In this document: one piece after another, positions 1 through 5,345 of the stretch | How the letters are laid out: the number at the start of each line of letters is the position of its first letter | How positions within the stretch are numbered: position 1 is the first letter of the stretch | Assembly: GCA_964426915.1 (NCBI GenBank) | Contig: CAYRTD010000080.1 | Location: forward strand, 1-17,920 | Length of the DNA: 17,920 nt | Reading direction: 5' to 3' | Source of the DNA: CAYRTD01 sp964426915 | GTDB taxonomy: Bacteria > Bacteroidota > Bacteroidia > Bacteroidales > GCA-2748055 | Program-made: the position numbers and the translations under genes | Notes under the pieces: generated by a model | Told to the model about the DNA's origin: nothing | Database searches by the model: none | What the model saw: only the letters and a program-made list of their open reading frames with translations

Positions 1-55
1 ACGAATACCGCTTAAAATTAACACAGAATGAGTAAATCGGACATTATGGACAGAC
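1..55. repeat. Right end of a truncated intergenic repeat copy
   Basis: Positions 37-55 are identical over 19 nt to the right end of the next repeat copy (184-202). The sequence before 37 resembles that copy only loosely. This suggests the window opens inside the 3' part of another member of the family, whose ends are conserved while the interior varies. Confidence 0.5.
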
Positions 56-68
56 ACTAGTTAGTGTC
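53..68. repeat. Palindrome at junction of two repeat copies
   Basis: Positions 53-59 and 62-68 are perfect reverse complements (GACACTA / TAGTGTC) around a central GT. One G:T wobble lengthens the arms to about 11 bp (51-71). The palindrome sits where the right end of the first repeat copy meets the left end of the second. A near copy with A/T swaps lies at 198-217. Confidence 0.65.
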
Positions 69-202
69 CGTCAATAAAGTCGGGAGTCTGTTTCAGAATG
101 TTCGAGATCAAGGCTTGCGCAGCCGGAAAAAGCGGAGTTTACTCGTGTAAATGAGTATTTTTCCGGCAAGCATAACGCAGATATCGGACATTATGGACAG
201 AC
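66..202. repeat. MITE-like intergenic element with imperfect terminal inverted repeats
   Basis: The left end (66-84) and the reverse complement of the right end (184-202) match at about 14 of 19 positions. The core is GTCYGTC-MATAAWGTC. Inside is a large hairpin: 122-131 pairs perfectly with 158-167 (GCCGGAAAAA / TTTTTCCGGC), and 140-144 pairs with 153-157. There is no coding capacity. Size, terminal repeats and hairpin fit a miniature non-autonomous mobile element or a REP-like repeat. No target-site duplication can be proven. Confidence 0.5.
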
Positions 203-217
203 TCTAGTTAGAGTCTG
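198..217. repeat. 20-bp palindrome overlapping the 3' end of the HD-domain gene
   Basis: Arms 198-206 and 209-217 are perfect reverse complements (CAGACTCTA / TAGAGTCTG) around GT. The stop codon (208-210) and last codons of the minus-strand HD-domain gene lie inside it. It could act as a terminator hairpin, but no T-tract follows on the minus strand. Confidence 0.6.
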
Positions 218-762
218 ATGTCATCGCTAATATCCTTCATAGCATCAACCGATATCCTTATAAAATCATCCAGAGATATTCCGATTTTTTCACATTCCAG
301 AATGGTTTCCCTATTCACAGATGCGGCGAAAGCCTTTTCCTTCATTCGTTTTTTTATGGACTTATACTTTAAATTTTCTATCTTCTTCTCCGGATATACA
401 AGAACCGTGGCATAAATCAAACCGGTTATTGTCTCCCCCGCAGCAAGGGCATGCTGAAAGAATGAATTCCGCTTTTTACCGGTAGCTTCTTCGTTATGCA
501 TGGAAATGGCATCAATAATTTCAGGATCAAGATCATATTTCTGAAGGATTTCCGCCGATATCAAACCATGGTTTTCCGGATTATCGGAAGTCAACTCCAC
601 ATCTATATCATGGAGCAACCCGGCAAGACCGTATTTTTCAACATCCTTTCCGGTCTCTAAAGCGAGAGCACGCAATACAGCCTCGGAACATAGCGAGTGT
701 ATGATCATCTTTTCGGAGGAAACATGATCTTTCAATAATTTATAAGCTTTTTCACGATCCAT
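208..762 (-). CDS. HD-domain phosphohydrolase (HDIG-type)
   Basis: This is a 184-aa cytosolic protein with the metal-binding histidine pattern of the HD superfamily: His22, the His51-Asp52 doublet (LLHDID), His65 and His89. Such small stand-alone HD proteins are usually annotated as HDIG-domain hydrolases of nucleotides or phosphate esters. No substrate can be assigned, and no second catalytic or sensory domain is visible. The C-terminal 80 residues are helical and charged. The gene is transcribed away from the DUF1858 gene across a 219-bp divergent spacer. A poor -7 candidate (TATCTTCG, minus strand, 781-788) lies upstream of the start. Its last codons and stop fall inside an intergenic palindrome, so the extreme C-terminus may have been shaped by insertion of that repeat. 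The family call is firm; the function is open. Confidence 0.85.
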   Translation of the reverse strand: MDREKAYKLLKDHVSSEKMIIHSLCSEAVLRALALETGKDVEKYGLAGLLHDIDVELTSDNPENHGLISAEILQKYDLDPEIIDAISMHNEEATGKKRNSFFQHALAAGETITGLIYATVLVYPEKKIENLKYKSIKKRMKEKAFAASVNRETILECEKIGISLDDFIRISVDAMKDISDDIRL

Positions 763-952
763 AACTCTTCAGTTTTTGGCCGAAGATATAAATTTTTAGT
801 AAAAAATACATTTAGAAGAGAAGGGAGCTGCTATAGAGAGTTAATAAACTACAGACCTTGATAACGGTAATAACAAAAGTCTTCCGGTTTGGAATCGGAG
901 TTAATCTGACAACATCATAAGAAGAAAATTTTATTAGCTCCCAAAAATAAAT

Positions 953-960
953 TACTTTTG
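953..960 (+). promoter_or_regulatory. Bacteroidota -7 element upstream of DUF1858 gene
   Basis: TACTTTTG matches the TAnnTTTG consensus exactly and ends 21 nt before the ATG at 982. No TTTG-type -33 element is evident, so this is a motif-based guess. An AGGAG (977-981) directly abuts the start codon, too close to be a normally spaced ribosome binding site. Confidence 0.4.
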
Positions 961-981
961 TGCGATCAAAAACTTTAGGAG

Positions 982-1197
982 ATGACTATTAAAAAAGAAA
1001 CAAAAATCGAAGATTTGGTAAATGCATTACCTTCCTCCGTTATGTATCTGAATGAAAAGGGAATAAAGTGCATTGCCTGTGGGGAACCTATTTGGGGAAC
1101 CCTTGAAGAGGCTGCAAAGGAAAAAGGATTTGATAAAGAAGATATCAATGGTTTTGTAAGAGATCTTAACAAACTTAAAGACCAACTGGATAATTAA
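982..1197 (+). CDS. DUF1858 family protein with CxxC redox motif
   Basis: This 71-aa cytosolic protein matches the small DUF1858 / hybrid-cluster-protein-associated redox disulfide family. The signature lies around residues 24-34, with Cys30-Ile-Ala-Cys33-Gly followed by a Trp-Gly-Thr turn. The CxxC could form a redox-active disulfide or bind a metal, but the family's function is not established. It is full length for a stand-alone member. The start at 982 leaves 21 nt after a good -7 element. The stop codon lies 3 nt before the start of a palindromic intergenic repeat. No hybrid-cluster gene is visible nearby. Confidence 0.8.
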   Translation: MTIKKETKIEDLVNALPSSVMYLNEKGIKCIACGEPIWGTLEEAAKEKGFDKEDINGFVRDLNKLKDQLDN

Positions 1198-1200
1198 TGC

Positions 1201-1246
1201 CTGTCAATAGAGTCGGGTGTCTGGATCATAACCGAATCCAGACTCT
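1201..1246. repeat. Palindromic intergenic repeat between convergent genes
   Basis: Positions 1201-1239 match 12963-13001 at 37 of 39 bases, and the first ~20 bases resemble the left end of the element at 66. An 8-bp stem (1219-1226 with 1236-1243, GTCTGGAT / ATCCAGAC) has a 9-nt loop. An alternative stem pairs 1209-1214 with 1241-1246. It fills the gap between the stops of the convergent DUF1858 and hldD genes and supplies the hldD stop (1245-1247). A bidirectional terminator role is possible, but neither side has a strong T-tract. Confidence 0.65.
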
Positions 1247-2210
1247 AATGAATTTTTTCCGGAATAAGGTAGTTCCTAACATAATCAGACACTCCTTCTG
1301 ATAGCTCCATAAAATCCTTTTTATAACCGGCATTCCTTAGCTTGCTCATATCTGCTTCAGTAAAATACTGATACTTATCCTGGATATCTTCCGGAGTATC
1401 TATAAATTCTATTACCGGCTCTTTATCCATTGCTCTAAAAGTTTCAGTTACCAGTTCCAGAAAAGTCTGTGCTTTTCCAGTACCAAGATTGAAAATTCCG
1501 GACTGAGGCCTGTTTTCTATTAAAAAGGATATTACTGAAATAACATCTTTTACATATATAAAATCCCTCAATTGTCCTCCGTCCTTAAATCCGGGATGAT
1601 GGGAACGAAAAAGCCTCATTTTTCCGGTCTCGCTTATCTGCCTGTATGCCTGATAAACAACCGAGGCCATTCTTCCCTTATGATACTCATTTGGCCCATA
1701 TACATTGAAAAATTTAAGTCCTGCCCAGAAAAAAGGTTTTTTCTCCTGCAGCATTAGCCATTTATCAAATTCATTTTTCGATTTTCCATAAGGATTTAGC
1801 GGCTTCAAGGAAAAAACAAGGTTCTCATCATCCCGGTAACCAAAATTACCGTCACCATAAGTGGCAGCAGAAGATGCATAAATCAAGGGAAGGCCATATT
1901 CCACACAAATCTTCCATATTTCTTTTGAATAATTCAGATTAAGCCTGTCAAAAACGCTTTCATCAAATTCAGCTGTATCAGTCCGGGCCCCCAGATGTAT
2001 TACGAACTGGACCAATCGGTGATTTTCTTTCAGCCATTCGTGAAAATCATCTCTTTCCACAAGATGGGAATACACTTTATCTTTGAAATTCCTGTGTTTT
2101 TCTTCCTTTAAAAAGTCATCAACCAGAACAAGGTCAAAATATCTTTCCTCATTAAGCTTTGCGATCATATTGCTGCCGATAAATCCGGCAGCTCCGGTAA
2201 TAACAATCAT
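1245..2210 (-). CDS. hldD: ADP-L-glycero-D-manno-heptose 6-epimerase
   Basis: HldD converts ADP-D-glycero-D-manno-heptose to the L-glycero form, the last step in making the activated heptose for the LPS inner core. This 321-aa protein is an extended short-chain dehydrogenase. The N-terminal nucleotide-binding motif GAAGFIG is at residues 6-12. The catalytic region has YASSAATYG (111-119), with Tyr141 and Lys145 forming the YxxxK pair. Two features are typical of HldD rather than UDP-galactose epimerases: FFNVYGPNEYHKG with MASVV after it, and the GQLRDFIYVKDV segment. Length is normal. The start follows a -7 element by 18 nt. The gene lies downstream of mqnB on the same strand, 159 bp away, so it is probably a separate transcript. 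Its stop lies inside the palindromic repeat. Confidence 0.92.
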   Translation of the reverse strand: MIVITGAAGFIGSNMIAKLNEERYFDLVLVDDFLKEEKHRNFKDKVYSHLVERDDFHEWLKENHRLVQFVIHLGARTDTAEFDESVFDRLNLNYSKEIWKICVEYGLPLIYASSAATYGDGNFGYRDDENLVFSLKPLNPYGKSKNEFDKWLMLQEKKPFFWAGLKFFNVYGPNEYHKGRMASVVYQAYRQISETGKMRLFRSHHPGFKDGGQLRDFIYVKDVISVISFLIENRPQSGIFNLGTGKAQTFLELVTETFRAMDKEPVIEFIDTPEDIQDKYQYFTEADMSKLRNAGYKKDFMELSEGVSDYVRNYLIPEKIH

Positions 2211-2228
2211 AAAATTTTCTTGTTTTTA

Positions 2229-2236
2229 CAAAGATA
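2229..2236 (-). promoter_or_regulatory. -7 element upstream of hldD
   Basis: On the minus strand this reads TATCTTTG, a perfect TAnnTTTG, 18 nt upstream of the hldD start. No clear TTG is seen about 20 bp further upstream, so the -33 half is unsupported. The rest of 2211-2369 is a purine-rich, low-complexity spacer with no gene. Confidence 0.4.
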
Positions 2237-2369
2237 CAGAATGTATGTGAATTTTTTGTAGGGAATGAGGGAATATGGGAATTGGGGATATTGGAAATTG
2301 GCGTGCAGTAAGGGATTCGGATACCGGGCATGATCATCGGGGGTGGAAGACCTGGAGGATCACCTTCTC

Positions 2370-3047
2370 CTATTTTAAAATCGAAGCTATTGATTTACCA
2401 ACAGCAATCATTGCCTTTTGAATTTCCCGGTTATTTATGTCCCCTACCATATTTGAAATGCCTCTGATCTGAATAAAATTCACTCTTTCATGCGCGCAAA
2501 CATAAAAAAAAGCAGCTCCCTCCATGCTTTCGATATCCGGACGGAATTTTGTTTTCAGGAAGGCTATGTTTCCATAACTTTGTGAAATCCGGTTTACTGT
2601 AACGGCCCTTACAGCAGGCAAAATCTCATCAATTCCCTTTATTTTACCGGGATGATCATATAGTTCCCCATTCTGAAAAGGAAAATCATCTTTCATGGTG
2701 AGTCCGAGATCGAAGAGTGTTTTCCCATCCTCTGCTCCCGTATCGGCAAAAACATCACTTTTTACCCTGACAGAGGAAGCTATATCAATCTTATCGGTAA
2801 AACTACTACCTATGCCGGCATTAATAACCAATTCAAAATTTCCGGCAGACAATTCCCTGGTAAGAAAATAGGACAGACCGCATATTCCGGGGTCTGACCG
2901 CAGAATCAAACATTTTTTGGAATTATGCAGAAACTCAGCTCTTCTCTCATCTAAACTTTTTACATCAGAAAATGTTTCCTGAATGTATTTGAATTCAATT
3001 TCGGAATTCGAGATAATGAGAATTTTATGATCCCTCTTGATATCCAT
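2370..3047 (-). CDS. mqnB: Futalosine hydrolase (menaquinone biosynthesis)
   Basis: MqnB removes hypoxanthine from futalosine to give dehypoxanthine futalosine, the second step of the futalosine route to menaquinone. The 225-aa protein has the nucleoside phosphorylase/nucleosidase fold. A glycine-rich segment (INAGIGSSF) comes after the first strands. The C-terminal nucleoside-binding signature DIESMEGAAFFYVC is followed by QIRGISNMVGD, which carries the catalytic-type aspartate and is typical of MqnB rather than MTA/SAH nucleosidase. Length is normal for the family. It is divergent from the pterin synthase gene with a 108-bp shared promoter region. The other menaquinone genes (mqnA, C, D) are not in the window. 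The call is strong from the signature and length, though related nucleosidases share the fold. Confidence 0.85.
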   Translation of the reverse strand: MDIKRDHKILIISNSEIEFKYIQETFSDVKSLDERRAEFLHNSKKCLILRSDPGICGLSYFLTRELSAGNFELVINAGIGSSFTDKIDIASSVRVKSDVFADTGAEDGKTLFDLGLTMKDDFPFQNGELYDHPGKIKGIDEILPAVRAVTVNRISQSYGNIAFLKTKFRPDIESMEGAAFFYVCAHERVNFIQIRGISNMVGDINNREIQKAMIAVGKSIASILK

Positions 3048-3049
3048 AA

Positions 3050-3080
3050 TTGAGAGGCCTCTTAAAAAATGTTATCTTTG
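3050..3080 (+). promoter_or_regulatory. Promoter for the pterin synthase-folE pair, with palindrome in the spacer
   Basis: TATCTTTG at 3073-3080 is a perfect -7 element, and a TTG at 3050-3052 lies 20 bp upstream as a -33 half. A perfect 10-bp palindrome, AGAGGCCTCT (3053-3062), sits in the spacer just upstream of the mqnB start. It could be an operator, but no regulator is identifiable. The ATG of the target gene is 76 nt downstream. Confidence 0.45.
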
Positions 3081-3095
3081 CAAATAATTGTAAAT

Positions 3096-3103
3096 CAAAA
3101 ATA
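3096..3103 (-). promoter_or_regulatory. Possible -7 element for mqnB
   Basis: On the minus strand this reads TATTTTTG (TAnnTTTG), 48 nt upstream of the mqnB ATG. No TTTG -33 half is evident. If used, the mqnB transcript would run back across the promoter of the divergent pterin gene. Confidence 0.3.
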
Positions 3104-3155
3104 ACATTTATATTTTGTTTAACACTTAAGAAATTAAGATAAAATAAGCAATAAA

Positions 3156-3569
3156 ATGGTATTTGTTACAAGACGAGAAAGATTTAGTGCCGCTCACCGT
3201 TTAGCCAACGAAAAGTGGACTGATGAAAAAAATGAAGAAGTATTTGGCGCCTGCTCAAATCCCCTCTGGCATGGTCATAATTATATTATGTGGGTAACCG
3301 TTAAGGGAAAAATCAATCCTGAAACCGGGTATGTGCTCGATCTTAAAGAGTTGGGAATGATAATAAAAGAAAAAATCATCCGGAAGGTAGATCATAAAAA
3401 CCTGAATTTAGAAGTAGACTTTCTACTGGACACAATTGTTTCAACAGAAAACCTTGTAGTAACATTCTGGGATCAACTGGAACAACCGGTAAAAGAGTTA
3501 GGAGCAGAACTACATTCTATCAGACTGGAAGAAACAGAGAATAATTACGTTGAATATTTTGGTAACTGA
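3156..3569 (+). CDS. 6-pyruvoyl-tetrahydropterin synthase family protein (PTPS/QueD)
   Basis: This 137-aa member of COG0720 acts on dihydroneopterin triphosphate, the product of the FolE encoded next to it. Zinc ligands His14, His39 and His41, catalytic Cys33, the Asp79-His80 pair and Glu126 near the C-terminus are all present. The spacing is Cys-x5-His-Gly-His (CSNPLWHGH), as in tetrahydrobiopterin-type PTPS of animals. Canonical QueD has Cys-x3-His-Gly-His. The stretch around VDHKNLNLEV and the ending ETENNYVEYFG also look like the animal-type enzyme. It may therefore make 6-pyruvoyl-tetrahydropterin, although automatic annotation will often say 6-carboxytetrahydropterin synthase (queuosine pathway). 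No sepiapterin reductase or other queuosine gene is nearby to settle the matter, so no gene symbol is given. folE starts 8 nt after the stop. Confidence 0.85.
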   Translation: MVFVTRRERFSAAHRLANEKWTDEKNEEVFGACSNPLWHGHNYIMWVTVKGKINPETGYVLDLKELGMIIKEKIIRKVDHKNLNLEVDFLLDTIVSTENLVVTFWDQLEQPVKELGAELHSIRLEETENNYVEYFGN

Positions 3570-3577
3570 TCTTATTA

Positions 3578-4219
3578 ATGATGAAAATTGAATCGAGTGA
3601 TCCGCGAAGCGGGATAGAAAACGGCTATGAACGCATTGAGCGATTTGATAATGAAACTACAGAGGAACTTGCAGAACATTACAGTAAAGTACTCGACCTT
3701 ATAGGAGAAGATTCGGGCAGGGAAGGCCTGGAAAAGACTCCTGAACGTGTAGCCAAAGCTATGCAGTTTCTTACCAATGGATACAGCATAGATCCCGTCG
3801 AAATACTTAAATCTGCCATGTTCCGCGAGGAATACAAACAAATGGTTCTGGTTAAGGATATCGAGATCTATTCACTCTGCGAACACCATATGCTTCCATT
3901 TTTCGGAAAAGCACATATTGCCTATATTCCCGACGGATATATTACGGGGCTGAGTAAACTGGCAAGAGTAGCCGAAGCCTTTTCCAGAAGGTTACAGGTC
4001 CAGGAAAGATTAACAGTCCAAATCAGGGATTCCATTCAGAACACTCTCAAACCTATGGGTGTTGCTGTTGTAATTGAAGCAAAACATATGTGTATGATTA
4101 TGAGGGGAGTTCAAAAGGAAAATTCTATCACAACCACCTCGGCCTTTACAGGAGAGTTTCTTAAAAATGCCAGGACAAGAGAGGAGTTTATTCATCTGAT
4201 AGGAACAAAGCTCATGTAG
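3578..4219 (+). CDS. folE: GTP cyclohydrolase I
   Basis: FolE converts GTP to 7,8-dihydroneopterin triphosphate, the entry step to folate, biopterin and queuosine. The 213-aa protein has the type I signature: LCEHHMLPFFGKAHIAYIP around residues 100-118 with Cys101, His103 and His104, then GLSKLARV. Cys172 in HMCM completes the zinc site, followed by RGVQKENSITTTSA. The N-terminal ~30 residues are variable and acidic. The start has two adjacent ATGs (3578 and 3581), and either is possible. It sits 8 nt behind the PTPS-type gene and is very likely co-transcribed from the promoter at 3050-3080. The order substrate-user first, substrate-maker second fits a dedicated pterin operon. No terminator is visible in the 115-bp gap to fabD. 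Confidence 0.95.
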   Translation: MMKIESSDPRSGIENGYERIERFDNETTEELAEHYSKVLDLIGEDSGREGLEKTPERVAKAMQFLTNGYSIDPVEILKSAMFREEYKQMVLVKDIEIYSLCEHHMLPFFGKAHIAYIPDGYITGLSKLARVAEAFSRRLQVQERLTVQIRDSIQNTLKPMGVAVVIEAKHMCMIMRGVQKENSITTTSAFTGEFLKNARTREEFIHLIGTKLM

Positions 4220-4334
4220 CGTATATCAAATCTTATGGTTTTATTGGTTTATTCTTACAATTCAATAAATATTTCCCCTTAGAATAATACTTTTTTTAAC
4301 TTATCTGACTAATTTTACAAAAAATTATTAATTT

Positions 4335-5210
4335 ATGAATGCATATGTTTTTCCCGGACAGGGAGCCCAGTTTGTAGGAATGGGTAAAGATCTCTATGAG
4401 AGTAGCGATGAATTAAAAGCGAATTTCGAAAAGGCGAATGAGATCCTCGAATTCAGAATTACAGATCTGATGTTTGAAGGAACAGATGAAGACCTGAAAC
4501 AAACAAGAGTTACTCAGCCCGCCATCTTCCTTCACTCCGTTATTCAGGCTATGAGTTTAGGCAATGAATTTAAGCCTGAAATGGTTGCAGGCCATTCTCT
4601 TGGCGAATTTTCAGCGCTTGTTGCAAACAGAACCCTGAGCTTTGATGACGGACTCAGACTAGTTTATAAAAGAGCTCTGGCTATGCAAAAGGCTTGTGAT
4701 GCTGAACCATCTACTATGGCAGCTATCCTCGGACTTGAGGATGAGATAGTGGAAGAAATTTGCACTGGCATTGACGGTATTGTAGTGCCGGCAAATTATA
4801 ACAGTCCGGGACAAATTGTGATTTCCGGTTCTGTAACAGCTATTGATAAAGCAATAGAGAAAAGTAAAGAAGCAGGAGCAAAAAGAGCTTTAAAGCTGCC
4901 CGTAAGCGGAGCTTTTCATTCTCCATTCATGGAACCTGCAAGAAAGGAACTTGCAGCAGCAATTGAAACAACCGCATTTCATAAACCAATATGTCCTGTT
5001 TACCAGAATGTAGATGCACTGCCGGCATCTGAACCGGAAATGATCAGAAAAAATCTTGTCGACCAGCTTACCTCTCCCGTCAGATGGACACAAACCGTTA
5101 AGAATATGATAAACGACGGTGCAACATCATTTACAGAACTGGGGCCGGGAAAGGTACTACAGGGGCTCATCAAAAAGATTGACAGAAACGCCACCGTGGG
5201 AGGACTCTGA
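4335..5210 (+). CDS. fabD: Malonyl-CoA:ACP S-malonyltransferase
   Basis: FabD transfers malonyl from coenzyme A to acyl carrier protein, which supplies extender units for fatty acid synthesis in the cytoplasm. The 291-aa protein has the N-terminal FPGQGAQ motif (residues 6-12), the nucleophile Ser88 in GHSLGEFSAL, Arg113 for malonyl-carboxylate binding in YKRALAMQ, and His195 in GAFHSPFM. QLTSPVRW and the GPGKVLQGL ending are also typical. Length is slightly short but normal for this phylum. The gene stands alone rather than in a fab cluster. The 115-bp upstream spacer is AT-rich with no clean -7 motif (TACTTTTT near 4288 has one mismatch). Transcription ends at a strong terminator 24 nt after the stop. 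Confidence 0.95.
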   Translation: MNAYVFPGQGAQFVGMGKDLYESSDELKANFEKANEILEFRITDLMFEGTDEDLKQTRVTQPAIFLHSVIQAMSLGNEFKPEMVAGHSLGEFSALVANRTLSFDDGLRLVYKRALAMQKACDAEPSTMAAILGLEDEIVEEICTGIDGIVVPANYNSPGQIVISGSVTAIDKAIEKSKEAGAKRALKLPVSGAFHSPFMEPARKELAAAIETTAFHKPICPVYQNVDALPASEPEMIRKNLVDQLTSPVRWTQTVKNMINDGATSFTELGPGKVLQGLIKKIDRNATVGGL

Positions 5211-5233
5211 TCCGGATATGTCTTGGAAATACT

Positions 5234-5279
5234 GAGGCTGTCTGAAAATAAAAAGTCTCAAAACAGTCTCTTTTTTTTT
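5234..5279 (+). terminator. Intrinsic terminator after fabD
   Basis: GAGGCTGT (5234-5241) pairs with ACAGTCTC (5263-5270), with one G:U wobble in RNA. A run of nine T residues follows at 5271-5279. The 21-nt loop is long. This is the clearest Rho-independent terminator in the window, and it separates fabD from the threonine operon. Confidence 0.75.
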
Positions 5280-5345
5280 ATATGCACATGAATATGCCTG
5301 GTTAAAAAATAAAAAAATAAAACAGCCGGAATAAAAATAAAACCC

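Noticed and set aside
37..217. CRISPR array or integron attC-type site
   Set aside because: There are only two close copies with unlike interiors and no regular spacers. The end core GTCTGTC lacks the GTTRRRY / RYYYAAC boxes of attC, and no cas or integrase gene is present.
2152..2337. Small minus-strand frame in the mqnB-hldD spacer
   Set aside because: It is low-complexity sequence of the kind produced by purine-rich spacer DNA. It also overlaps the hldD start and the promoter motif.
5280..5345. Threonine leader/attenuator before thrA
   Set aside because: The short AT-rich stretch has no Thr/Ile-rich leader peptide and no competing hairpins. The only hairpin there belongs to the fabD terminator.
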